From JALZDI01 sp965653225 (GTDB taxonomy: Bacteria; Actinomycetota; Actinomycetes; Propionibacteriales; Nocardioidaceae): a stretch of DNA of 20,474 nt. Of the stretch, positions 1-7,637 are shown piece by piece. Positions within the stretch are counted from its first letter, which is position 1. Each line of letters opens with the position of its first letter. The notes beneath the pieces are model-generated. The model was not told where the DNA came from and did not search any database. It saw nothing but the letters and a program-made list of their open reading frames with translations. Position numbers and translations under genes: made by a program. The stretch covers positions 1-20,474 of the forward strand of contig CBFGZI010000061.1 in assembly GCA_965653225.1 (NCBI GenBank), read 5' to 3'.

Positions 1-88
1 CGCGCTCCTCCCGCAGCCACCGCATGTACGCGGTCAGGTTCGCGTGCTCGACGGTTGCGTCGTCGGGCGTCCACAGCGGCTCCGGCAT
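1..88 (-). CDS. Acetoacetate-CoA ligase-like protein, N-terminal fragment (runs off the left edge)
   Basis: Only the first 29 codons lie in the window; the rest is beyond position 1. The visible residues contain PLWTP followed about 11 residues later by NLTAYMRWL. This pattern is typical of the extreme N-terminus of acetoacetyl-CoA synthetases (AMP-forming ligases that activate acetoacetate), which usually begin with a PLW-P segment and then an N-[LM]-T-x-[FY]-M block. The ATG at 88 has a GGGGAGGGG purine tract upstream. A second in-frame ATG at 118 also has a GGAG at suitable distance and would add ten residues, so the start is unsettled. The gene follows the ornithine cyclodeaminase-like gene on the same strand after a gap of 75-105 bases and may belong to the same transcript. 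The family call rests on a short segment and is moderate at best. Confidence 0.55.
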   Translation of the reverse strand, partial: MPEPLWTPDDATVEHANLTAYMRWLREER

Positions 89-193
89 CTGCCCCTCCCC
101 CTGCGCTGCGGCGTTCATCCAGACTCCAATCTCGCTGTCGGCTCCAGCATGTGGCCGCGGCCTTCGCGGATCATCTCACGGCCCCGTTCTGCG

Positions 194-1144
194 CTAGGCC
201 AGGCGTCGTCCCATGCCGGCGGCCACGGCGCGGTCGTGCACAAGAGCCGCACACGTCACGTCCTGCACGGCCAGGCCGTGGGACTCGAACAACGTCACCT
301 CGTTGTCGGCTCGACGTCCGGGCGCACGACCGGTAAGCACGTCGCCGAGAGCCACGACCTCGTCTTGTTCCCAGTCGTTGGCGATCAGGTCTCCGCACTC
401 CTTCAGGGCCGTGTCGTGGTCGTCGACCGCGATCACCGACGCACGCCCGAGCAAGGTGCGGTCCAGCTCCCTCTTCGTGGCCAGGTTGGACCCGACCGCG
501 TTGACGTGGCTTCCCGTCGAGACCCAGTCCCCCCTCACCACGGGGTCGCCCGAGCCGGTCGCGGTCACGAGAAGGTCGGCACCGCGGGCGGCCTCCTCCG
601 GCTCGGCGGCGTCGACGTCAACGCCCACCAGCCCTCGCATCCGCTCGATGAAGTCGTCGCGGCGCTCCGGGCTGCGACCCACCACCCGCACGGTCCGCAG
701 GCTCGGGACGGTAGCGGCGAGCGCCAGCACCTGTGTCTCCGCCTGGAACCCCGTGCCGTACACGGCCAGGATCTGCGCGTGCGGGCTCGCAAGCGTCCGG
801 GTGGCGACGGCCGTGGCCGCTCCGGTCCGCAGCTGCCCGAGCCGGTCGGCCCTGATCACCGACAGGAGCTCGCCGGTGTCGACGGAGTACAGCAGCAGCG
901 TGAGGACAGCACCCTGGTAGACGTCCCGACGGACAACCGAGTAGGACTTGACGCCGAGAACACCGGCGCTGGGCACGACCGACCACATCACGTTGAGTGC
1001 CAGGTCCGGCGTCTCGGTCCGGTGTCGCACCTCGTTCACCGCCGAGGCCTCCGAGAGCATGCGGAAGGCGCTGTCGACGCACTCGACCGCGTCTTCCATC
1101 GGCAGCAGCGCGGCCACGTCGTCGTCATCGAGGTACAGCGTCAT
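194..1144 (-). CDS. Ornithine cyclodeaminase / mu-crystallin family NAD(P)-dependent protein
   Basis: The predicted protein has 316 residues, normal for the OCD/mu-crystallin family. Family members are NAD(P)-dependent and include ornithine cyclodeaminase, ketimine reductases, alanine dehydrogenase and iminosuccinate reductase. Visible features are the substrate-side GVKSYS (Lys near 66), the RTGAA block near residues 106-110, a Rossmann dinucleotide motif GTGFQAE near 130, and an AVGSN-x6-ELD segment in the second half. The ATG is preceded by GGGGAGG about six bases upstream. It lies 45 bases downstream of the asparaginase stop and is probably the last complete gene of the left operon. Substrate cannot be deduced. 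Given the upstream genes, an imino acid such as iminosuccinate is a reasonable guess (inference), but alanine, ornithine or a cyclic imine are equally open. Confidence 0.9.
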   Translation of the reverse strand: MTLYLDDDDVAALLPMEDAVECVDSAFRMLSEASAVNEVRHRTETPDLALNVMWSVVPSAGVLGVKSYSVVRRDVYQGAVLTLLLYSVDTGELLSVIRADRLGQLRTGAATAVATRTLASPHAQILAVYGTGFQAETQVLALAATVPSLRTVRVVGRSPERRDDFIERMRGLVGVDVDAAEPEEAARGADLLVTATGSGDPVVRGDWVSTGSHVNAVGSNLATKRELDRTLLGRASVIAVDDHDTALKECGDLIANDWEQDEVVALGDVLTGRAPGRRADNEVTLFESHGLAVQDVTCAALVHDRAVAAGMGRRLA

Positions 1145-1189
1145 CGGGCCTCCCCACCTGTTCGCATGCCACGCACAACCGGCCGGTGC

Positions 1190-2155
1190 TCACACCGGAA
1201 ACAGCTCGGACGCCGACAGCCCGGCGGACAGGCCGAACAGCAGACGCAGCCTCGCCTTCAGGGGCGCGAGAGAACCCGCCGGCACCAGTCCACGCGACAG
1301 CAGATGCGTCTCGGACCCCTCACCTGCGTACGTGCGCTGGAGCACTCGGCCGGCACCGCCGCACCGGCTGGCCAGCACCACCGGTCTGTCGGTCTCGACC
1401 AGCCGGATGAGGGCGTCCGCGAGCGGATGCGGCACGTGACCACCGCCGGTCCCCGCGACGACGAGGCCGTCGACACCGTCGGCGATGGCGTCGACGACGA
1501 ACCCGTCCGACCCGGCAGCCGTCCAGAGAAGCTCGACCCGCACGTCCGGTGGTGCGACGACGGGCAGCCGGTCGGACCCGGGTGGTGGACCCAGCAACCG
1601 TTCGACCTCGCCCTCGGCGAGGACCCCGACCGGACCCGTTGACGGGGACTCGAAGGCGCGGACGCGGGTGCTGTGCTGCTTGGTGGCCCAGCGGGCGACA
1701 TGGATCTCGTCATGGATGACGACGACAGGACCGTAGGCCGCAAGGTCGGGGCAGGACGCGGCGGTGACGGCTGCGTCGAGGTTCGCGAGGCCGTCGGGAC
1801 CGTTCGCGTGCGGTGGGCGCATCGCGCCGGTGAGCACGACCGGGACGCGGGTGTCGACCAGGAGTGCGAGCGCGTACGCAGTCTCCTCCAGGGTGTCCGT
1901 GCCGTGCGTGACCACCACACCGTCGGCACCGGCACGGATCTCCGCACCCACCTCGGCTGCGAGGTCCCACATGTCGGCGGCGGTCACCGCGTGGCTCGGC
2001 ACCTTCTTCACGTCCCTGGGGATGAGCGTGGCCCCGCTCAGCTCGCCCAGTGACGCGGCGAGGTCCTCCGCTCCGTGCACGGGTACGGCCCCGGACGCGC
2101 ACGGACGAGTGGAGATCGTGCCGCCGGTGGCCAGCAGGCTGATCTGCGCCGTCAT
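1190..2155 (-). CDS. L-asparaginase family amidohydrolase
   Basis: The 321-residue protein matches the length and layout of type I/II bacterial asparaginases, which hydrolyse asparagine (and sometimes glutamine) to the acid and ammonia. The two threonine signatures are clear: ATGGTIS near residues 9-15 (nucleophile Thr13) and VVTHGTDTLEETA near 81-93 (Thr86, Asp87). The TGAMRP block and a lysine in WATKQHST near 159 correspond to the remaining catalytic positions. No signal peptide is evident, so it should be cytoplasmic. The ATG overlaps the stop of the MmgE/PrpD gene by four bases (ATGA), which fixes the start and implies translational coupling. In this operon it may release ammonia from asparagine or from another beta-carboxamide intermediate; the substrate is inferred only from the family. 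Confidence 0.93.
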   Translation of the reverse strand: MTAQISLLATGGTISTRPCASGAVPVHGAEDLAASLGELSGATLIPRDVKKVPSHAVTAADMWDLAAEVGAEIRAGADGVVVTHGTDTLEETAYALALLVDTRVPVVLTGAMRPPHANGPDGLANLDAAVTAASCPDLAAYGPVVVIHDEIHVARWATKQHSTRVRAFESPSTGPVGVLAEGEVERLLGPPPGSDRLPVVAPPDVRVELLWTAAGSDGFVVDAIADGVDGLVVAGTGGGHVPHPLADALIRLVETDRPVVLASRCGGAGRVLQRTYAGEGSETHLLSRGLVPAGSLAPLKARLRLLFGLSAGLSASELFPV

Positions 2156-3534
2156 CGGCCCGGCTCCATGGTCGGCGCGATGGCCGGCTCGGTGACGGCC
2201 TGCGTGAACAGGGTCGCGCAGTCGTCGACCTCGCGCAGCGACGTCAGTAGCCGCCACCACGTAGATGCCTCGGGACCACCGACGAGCCGCTCGAACTTGG
2301 CGCGGATCTCGCTGGGTGTCAGCGGGAGGCTGTGGTGTCCGCGCGGGTTGGTCACCGTGCGGGAGAAGGTTCCCTCCGATGTCTCCACCGTGACTCGCGC
2401 GGGTGACGCGTCGGGCCACTGTGACTGCAGGTCGTCGGCCACCTCGACGCGCACCCGCCGCGCGAGGTCCGCAACGTCGGGCCGGAACTCGAAGGCCTCG
2501 GGGTCGCTGCGGCGAAGGGCGACCGCGGTCGCGACGGCGTAAGGCAGCGAGAACCGACCGGAGAGGTCGTTGGGCCGGGGCTGCCGGTCCAGCTTCATGT
2601 TGTTCTGGACCGTCTGAACCGCGACTCCATGCACCTGTCTTCCGGCGGGAAGGGGCAGCTCGAGGATGGCGTCGATGGCTGCATGGGACAGCGCGCAAGC
2701 GCTGTGCTGCTTGAAGTAGTTGCGGGTGATCCCGAGGTCGTCGTAGTCCAGCGGCGCGCACAGCGCCGTCGGGTCGACGACCTCGCCGGCGACCTCGCCG
2801 AACGCGACTGGCAGGGCCTCCCGCGACCCCGTCATCCCGGCCCGGACGAGCCGGCAGCTGCGCACGCCTGTCTGTGCCGCCAGGCCGGTGAACGTGTTGC
2901 GCGTGGTGGCGCCCTCGAAGCATGCGTCCCACACCGACAGCACCGGCGTCGTCGCCGCGACCATGGCGGCTTCGACGACGTCGACCTCGTCGAGCATGGC
3001 GGCTGCCACCGCCGCACCGATGCCGCCGAGGTGGCCATGGGGGTGTACGGGGTAACGGAGCCGGATGGCTCGGAAGAGCCTGCTGGCGACCTCATAGCCG
3101 GCGAGTACGGCTCGCAGCAGCTCGGCGCCTGCACGCCGGCGCCTTTCGGCCACGGCGACAGCGGCCGGAAGGACGTGCATGGCGGGATGACCGGTTGGGC
3201 GCATGCCCTCGTCGAGCTCCAGGTAGGTGCCCGCCGTGGCGTTCCAGAAGGCGGCGTTCGCCGTGGAGGTACGCGCCATGGGCGTGGTGAGAACGCTCGA
3301 CCGCCACGTGGCCGGTTCTCGCCGATCCGCGGCACTGCCGTGCTCCGACGCGATCCCCTCCTCGATGTCGAGGTCGAGGGCGGCCCTCACCTCCGGAGAC
3401 CGGGCTCCCGCGCGGATCACGCCGACCGTGTCGGCGATGACGAGCTCCGTGTGCCGGAGCACTGCCTCCGGCACACGACCGAGCTCCAGGTCGGCCGCAC
3501 TCCGGACGGTCCGGCCGAGGTCGTGCGCGATCAT
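2152..3534 (-). CDS. MmgE/PrpD family protein
   Basis: The 460-residue protein has the usual size of the MmgE/PrpD fold family. The family contains 2-methylcitrate dehydratase, cis-aconitate decarboxylase and iminodisuccinate epimerase. Recognisable segments are an N-terminal helical region with ADTVGVIRAGARSPE, a GTYLELDEGMRPTGHPAMH block near residues 124-142, an HPHGHLGGIGAAVAAA stretch, ITRNYFKQHSACALSHAAIDA around 288-308, and a C-terminal domain with NPRGHHSLPLTPSEIRAKF. There is no strong Shine-Dalgarno; the ATG overlaps the dihydroorotase-like stop by four bases, so reinitiation is likely. Reactions in this family act on small di- or tricarboxylates or their imino derivatives. That fits the aspartate-type product expected from the genes upstream, but its own reaction is unknown. 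Confidence 0.9.
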   Translation of the reverse strand: MIAHDLGRTVRSAADLELGRVPEAVLRHTELVIADTVGVIRAGARSPEVRAALDLDIEEGIASEHGSAADRREPATWRSSVLTTPMARTSTANAAFWNATAGTYLELDEGMRPTGHPAMHVLPAAVAVAERRRRAGAELLRAVLAGYEVASRLFRAIRLRYPVHPHGHLGGIGAAVAAAMLDEVDVVEAAMVAATTPVLSVWDACFEGATTRNTFTGLAAQTGVRSCRLVRAGMTGSREALPVAFGEVAGEVVDPTALCAPLDYDDLGITRNYFKQHSACALSHAAIDAILELPLPAGRQVHGVAVQTVQNNMKLDRQPRPNDLSGRFSLPYAVATAVALRRSDPEAFEFRPDVADLARRVRVEVADDLQSQWPDASPARVTVETSEGTFSRTVTNPRGHHSLPLTPSEIRAKFERLVGGPEASTWWRLLTSLREVDDCATLFTQAVTEPAIAPTMEPGR

Positions 3535-4943
3535 GCGGAGACGGCCGCCCGCTCCAGGTGCCTGGCGGGCACGAACCGCCCTCGGCGTTCGCCGACCACC
3601 TTGCCGTCGCGCATGGCGACCTCGCCGCGAAGAACCGCGGCCACCGGCTGACCGCTCAGCGTGTATCCGTTCCAGGCACTGATGGGCTGCTTGGCCACGA
3701 GCTCCTCGTTGCGTACGACGCGGACCGCCGCCGGGTCCACGAGGGTCAGGTCGGCGTCGCTGCCCACCCGGATGACACCCTTGCGGGGATAGAGGCCGTA
3801 CAGCTTGGCGGTCGAGGTCGACATCACCTCGGCGAACCGCTCGACCGTAGTCAGTCCGCGCGAGAGCGCGTCGAGCATGACCGGGCCGAACGTCTCCGCG
3901 CCGACGCCCCCGGCCGGCTGGGTGGCGAACCCGCGGCCCTTCTCCTCGACCGTGTGCGGTGCGTGGTCGGAGCCGATCGAGACGATGGTGCCCTCGTTCA
4001 CCGCCTCCCAGAGAGCCTGCTGGTCGAGGGAGGTACGCACCGGAGGGTAGACCTTCATCATCGGCCCGATCCGCTCGTAGTCGGCGTCGGTGAGCGTCAG
4101 GTACTGCGGGCAGGTCTCGGCCGTGACGGGAATTCCACGCCGGCGGGCGCTGCGGACTGTGTCCACGCCCATCGCGGACGCCATGTGCACGACGTGGAAG
4201 GGGCAGCCGGTCGTACGGGAGAACTCCGCCGCGATGGCGATGGAGGTCGACTCGGCCGTGTCCGGCCGGGCGGCGAGAAGGTCCTCGTAGGTCTCGATCG
4301 GGTGGCCGAGCGCCTGCTCGCTGGCGGCGAGCACGTCACGGTCCTCGCAGTGCGCGGCCAGCAGACCACCGGCGCTCGCGATCTCCTTGAAGATCCGCAG
4401 GACCATGCCGTTGTCGGGTGGTGGCAGCAGGTTCTCCGGAGGCTCGTCGGCCACGTTGTAGACGAGCTGACGCGTGTCGCGCCGCAGCGCATAGCCCCAG
4501 AAGATCTTTATCGCTGCTGCGCCTGCGTCGATCATGGGCCCGAGCTGGTCGAGGTTGGACTCGCCGATCGAGATGCCCCACAGGCCGAAGTCGACCCATG
4601 CCGACTGCTCGTGCTGCTCACGACGCTGCTGGAACACCTCCGCCGAGTCCACCGGCGGGATCGCGTTGGGCATCTCGAGGATGGTGGTGACGCCGCCGGC
4701 AAGGGCACCCATCGTGGAGTGGTGGAAGTCCTCCTTCTCCGTGAGACCGGGGTCGCGCGAATGTACGTGCGGGTCGATGAAACCCGGGAAGACGAGCTTG
4801 CCGCTCGCGTCGAGGACCTCGTCTGCTCCGACGTCGATCCCGGGGTCGAGCAGCGCGGCGATCTGCCCGTCCTCGCACAGGACGTCGAGGATCTGGACGC
4901 CCGCCGGTGTGACGACGGAACCATTGGCTACCAGCAGTCTCAT
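3531..4943 (-). CDS. Dihydroorotase-like cyclic amidohydrolase (dihydroorotase/allantoinase/hydantoinase superfamily)
   Basis: The 470-residue metal-dependent amidohydrolase should open a cyclic ureide or imide ring, for example dihydroorotate to N-carbamoyl-aspartate. Visible active-site elements are PGFIDPHVHSRDPG (metal ligands His59 and His61, plus Arg63), MPN near 91-93, a lysine in AIKIFWGY (Lys146) at the position of the carboxylated metal-bridging lysine, AAHCEDRD (His198), FHVVHMAS (His253) and GSDHAPHTVEEK (Asp326). The HxHxR arrangement with SDHAPH favours dihydroorotase or allantoinase over dihydropyrimidinase. In dihydroorotases the Arg contacts the substrate carboxylate. The start is the ATG with CAGGAG eight bases upstream, two bases beyond the PyrK-like stop. 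The exact substrate is not proven by sequence. Confidence 0.88.
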   Translation of the reverse strand: MRLLVANGSVVTPAGVQILDVLCEDGQIAALLDPGIDVGADEVLDASGKLVFPGFIDPHVHSRDPGLTEKEDFHHSTMGALAGGVTTILEMPNAIPPVDSAEVFQQRREQHEQSAWVDFGLWGISIGESNLDQLGPMIDAGAAAIKIFWGYALRRDTRQLVYNVADEPPENLLPPPDNGMVLRIFKEIASAGGLLAAHCEDRDVLAASEQALGHPIETYEDLLAARPDTAESTSIAIAAEFSRTTGCPFHVVHMASAMGVDTVRSARRRGIPVTAETCPQYLTLTDADYERIGPMMKVYPPVRTSLDQQALWEAVNEGTIVSIGSDHAPHTVEEKGRGFATQPAGGVGAETFGPVMLDALSRGLTTVERFAEVMSTSTAKLYGLYPRKGVIRVGSDADLTLVDPAAVRVVRNEELVAKQPISAWNGYTLSGQPVAAVLRGEVAMRDGKVVGERRGRFVPARHLERAAVSA

Positions 4944-4945
4944 GT

Positions 4946-5908
4946 TCAGCTCCTGAGCGGTTGCGGGCTTGGGTTTTCCTGGGCGGGCCGGTCGCCGTCC
5001 GATGCGAGCGCCGTGGCCCGTTCGTGTGTCGTGTCGTCGGGGAGCAGCCTGAAGACCGGGCCGTCCCGACACACCAGCGACGCCTCGGTCTCCGCGCCGG
5101 TCTCACCGGTCGAGCAGCCGTGGCAGTAACCGAGACCGCAGGCCATGTGCGCCTCGACCGAGACCTGCACATCTGCGGCCCACCGGCGCGCCAGGCGGAT
5201 CGCCAGGTTCTCCAGCCGCGCCGACCCGCAGGTCGCGACCAGCGAGGGCGTGCTGCCGCCCAGGTTCGAGGTCAGGTGGCGCCACAACGCATCCGGACGT
5301 GACGTCCCGGCAACGTCGTCGACGGCGATCACGTCGGCGTCTATCTGCCGGAGCAGGTCGGCACCGACGACCGCACCGGGATGCCGGCCGGACACGACGG
5401 CCGTCACGCGGCGACCGGACTCACCGGCTCGCCGCGCGAGAAGCGTGAGCGAGCACGTCCCGATCCCGCGTCCGAGCAGAAGCAGACGTCGTCCTTGCTC
5501 GGGCAGGTCGAACCCACGCCCGAGCGGGCCGACCACCCCCAGCCGTTGGCCGGTCGTGAACTCGGCGAGCGACCGGGTGCCCTCGCCGCCGACCGAGTAG
5601 ACGATGTCGACCGAACCTGCCGAACGGTCGACGTCGTAGACCGCCATCGGTCGCGGAAGGACGGGCCCTCGGCTCGGGTCCCTCGTGACCGTGACCATCG
5701 TGAACTGGCCCGGCGTGGCGGCGGCCATCTCGGGCGCCTTCAGGCGCAGCAGCCGATAGCGGTCGGCAAGCGGACGGTTCAGCACGACGGCCGCGTCGAC
5801 AGCAGCCGCCGGTGTTCCGGGCACGCGGGGAAGCGGCCGCAGCCGGCGCGAGCCTCGAGCCGGTTCACCTGCGCACACCGGGGTGGCGGCAGCCTCCGCA
5901 AGGGTCAC
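4946..5908 (-). CDS. pyrK: PyrK-like dihydroorotate dehydrogenase electron transfer subunit (FAD, [2Fe-2S])
   Basis: The protein has 320 residues. It belongs to the ferredoxin-reductase-like PyrK family, which passes electrons between NAD(H) and the FMN of class 1B dihydroorotate dehydrogenase. A flavin-binding RPMAVYDV lies near 86-93, a nucleotide-binding GRGIGTCSLTLLAR near 146-159, and the four [2Fe-2S] cysteines are at 257, 262, 265 and 280 (CGLGYCHGC, then VCRDGPVF). The chosen GTG overlaps the M20 hydrolase stop by four bases (GTGA) and has GGGGAG upstream; an ATG at 6022 would overlap the neighbour by 118 bases. The first 35 residues and last 30 are extensions beyond the PyrK core. 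Its partner PyrD-like gene is in the same operon but six genes upstream, unlike the usual adjacent pyrK-pyrD pair. Confidence 0.9.
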   Translation of the reverse strand: MTLAEAAATPVCAGEPARGSRRLRPLPRVPGTPAAAVDAAVVLNRPLADRYRLLRLKAPEMAAATPGQFTMVTVTRDPSRGPVLPRPMAVYDVDRSAGSVDIVYSVGGEGTRSLAEFTTGQRLGVVGPLGRGFDLPEQGRRLLLLGRGIGTCSLTLLARRAGESGRRVTAVVSGRHPGAVVGADLLRQIDADVIAVDDVAGTSRPDALWRHLTSNLGGSTPSLVATCGSARLENLAIRLARRWAADVQVSVEAHMACGLGYCHGCSTGETGAETEASLVCRDGPVFRLLPDDTTHERATALASDGDRPAQENPSPQPLRS

Positions 5909-7203
5909 CGTGCACTCCCCACCGGGGAGGCGGTGTCGAGTCTGGCGAGGCGCGCGTCGAGGTCGAGCAAGGAGCCGAACAGCACCCCGACCCCCACCGC
6001 GAGGTCGGTCGAGGCGGTCCATTCCTCCGGAACGTGCGAGAGTCCAGCCTTGCTGGGCACGAACACCATGCCGGTCGGCGTCACCCGGTTGATCATCTGC
6101 GCGTCGTGGCTCGCACCGGAGGTGAGAACCCGGTAGCTCACGCCCTGCTGGTCCGCGGCTTCGGTGATCGCCTGACGTACCCAGACAGGAAGCACCACCG
6201 GTGACGTGTCGGCCAGCAGTCTGATCTCGAGCCTCACCTGCCGCCGGTCACAGACCGCCTGGGTGCGGCGGACGATCTCGGCGGCGCTGAACCGTTGCCG
6301 GTCCGCGTCTACGTCACGCACGTCGACACTGAGCCGGGTCCGGCCGGGGATCGTGGTGATCGAGCCTGGCTCGACGTACAGCCGTCCCACGGTGGCGCGG
6401 GTGCCGTGGTGCCTGGGGTCGAGCGCGATCTCCTCGGCGATGAGCACCGCCTCCGCGGCAGCCGCCAGCGCGTCCGACCGACCGCGCATCGGGGTCCCGC
6501 CGGTGTGCGAAGCCTGCCCGGTCAGCGTCAGCTCGAGCCTGGTGGACCCCGAGATCAGGTCCACGACGCCGACGCTCACGTCCTCACGCTCGAGCACGCT
6601 GCCCTGCTCGATGTGCAGCTCCAGGAACGCTGCCCACTCCTCCGCGCGCCACGGAACCTGGGCGGCCTGGGAGGGGTCGAAGCCCACAGCCGCCATGGCG
6701 TCCGCGAGCCGGACGCCGTCGCGGTCGGTGCGTTCCCGCAGCTCGTCCAGGGTGGACAGCCCGGCCGCCAGCTTCGAGCCGATGCAGGCCTGGCCGAACC
6801 GGGCGCCCTCCTCGGCGGCGAAGGCGACGAACCGCACCGGGTGGTGTGTCGTGACGTTGCCGTCGGCGAGCAGGTCGGCCACCTCGGCCGCGGCGACGAC
6901 GCCGGCCATACCGTCGAACCGGCCACCGCCGTACACCGTGTCGAGGTGGCTGCCCGTCCCCAACGCCGGACCGCGCTCGCTCGCCCCAGGCCGTTCGGCG
7001 ATCGTGTTGCCGGCCGGGTCGGTGTGGACCTTGCAGCCCGCCTGCCGCATCCAGTCCGTGAACATCTCGTGGGCCTGACGTTCGAGCCTGGTGTAGGCGA
7101 GCCGGGTCACGGCCGGTGCGTCGCTCTCGGTCAGCGCCGCGAGCGAGTCCAGCCGCGCAGTCAGTCTCGCCGGGTCGGGAGCCAGTTCCCTGGGATCGAC
7201 CAT
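5905..7203 (-). CDS. M20 family N-carbamoyl-amino-acid hydrolase (ureidosuccinase / beta-ureidopropionase / allantoate amidohydrolase type)
   Basis: The 432-residue protein is typical of the Zn/Mn-dependent M20 amidase group that removes the carbamoyl group from N-carbamoyl amino acids, giving amino acid, CO2 and ammonia. Visible residues are GTGSHLDTV (His86) and GGRFDGMAG (Asp97) for metal binding, an AAEEGARFG block (Glu131, Glu132), ELHIEQG (His197), TGQASHTGGTPM for the lid domain, and the C-terminal SGASHDAQM and GLSHVPEEW (His366, His390). The ATG shares one base with the stop of the preceding small gene (TGATG). Beside a dihydroorotase-like enzyme the most natural substrate is N-carbamoyl-L-aspartate, or N-carbamoyl-beta-alanine if the ring is uracil (inference). 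The family alone cannot separate these from allantoate. Confidence 0.9.
   Translation of the reverse strand: MVDPRELAPDPARLTARLDSLAALTESDAPAVTRLAYTRLERQAHEMFTDWMRQAGCKVHTDPAGNTIAERPGASERGPALGTGSHLDTVYGGGRFDGMAGVVAAAEVADLLADGNVTTHHPVRFVAFAAEEGARFGQACIGSKLAAGLSTLDELRERTDRDGVRLADAMAAVGFDPSQAAQVPWRAEEWAAFLELHIEQGSVLEREDVSVGVVDLISGSTRLELTLTGQASHTGGTPMRGRSDALAAAAEAVLIAEEIALDPRHHGTRATVGRLYVEPGSITTIPGRTRLSVDVRDVDADRQRFSAAEIVRRTQAVCDRRQVRLEIRLLADTSPVVLPVWVRQAITEAADQQGVSYRVLTSGASHDAQMINRVTPTGMVFVPSKAGLSHVPEEWTASTDLAVGVGVLFGSLLDLDARLARLDTASPVGSAR
5915..5920 (-). promoter_or_regulatory. Ribosome binding site of the PyrK-like gene
   Basis: GGGGAG on the minus strand lies six bases before the GTG at 5908. 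With the GTGA stop-start overlap it supports this GTG over the upstream ATG at 6022. Confidence 0.6.
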
Positions 7204-7637
7204 CAGGTCTGGGTCCCTCTGACCAGAGGCGCGGCCTCCGCGTCTGTCCCCGTAGCCGAGCCCGTACCACTGGCCGCCGCGACGGCGACGACGCGACCAC
7301 CGCTGTTGGCGACGACGCCGGCGAGGCCGGCGACGTCGGACGGCGACTCGAGACGCTCGAGCACCAGCACCATCGCGGCGGGTCCCTGCAGGTCTCGGTC
7401 GAGCGCCACGATCCCCTCGACCTCCAGTGCGTACCAGACCGGGACACCGAGCTCCCGGGCCACGACGTGCGCGAGCACGGCGTCGTCGGCGACCTCCCAG
7501 CAGGCCACCGCGCTGGGCTTGTCCTCGGCCAGCCGGCGGGCCAGCTCGGCGGCCAGCCTTCGGCCCGTCTCTTCGACGACCCCCGGGTCGCCTATCCGGC
7601 GCGGTGCGGTCATCTCAGGTCCGGTTGTCGATGTCAT
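7203..7637 (-). CDS. Small phosphoribosyltransferase-like protein lacking the PRPP-binding motif
   Basis: The 144-residue protein looks like the core of a type I phosphoribosyltransferase. ACWEVADDAVLAHVVARELGVPVWYA resembles the strand-helix with the PPi loop. The segment AAMVLVLERLESPSDVAGLAGVVANSGGRVVAVAA sits where PRTases carry the hydrophobic-strand EDVVTTG motif and the following helix-strand. Here the EDVVTTG acidic pair and threonines are replaced by LERLESPSD, so PRPP binding is unlikely. The ATG at 7637 has GAGGAG seven bases upstream and overlaps the PyrE-like stop by 23 bases; a second ATG at 7613 has a weaker site. It sits directly after the intact PyrE-like gene and may act as a partner or regulator of it (inference). 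Family assignment comes from pattern reading and is moderate. Confidence 0.7.
   Translation of the reverse strand: MTSTTGPEMTAPRRIGDPGVVEETGRRLAAELARRLAEDKPSAVACWEVADDAVLAHVVARELGVPVWYALEVEGIVALDRDLQGPAAMVLVLERLESPSDVAGLAGVVANSGGRVVAVAAASGTGSATGTDAEAAPLVRGTQT

Noticed and set aside
155..169. Small hairpin CCGCG-GCCTT-CGCGG after the ornithine cyclodeaminase-like gene
   Set aside because: A five-base-pair stem in 70% GC DNA is expected by chance and has no T tract.
1183..1198. Hairpin CCGGTG-CTCA-CACCGG across the asparaginase stop codon
   Set aside because: The stem is perfect but only six base pairs and has no T tract, so it is too weak to call a terminator; the next gene follows closely on the same strand.
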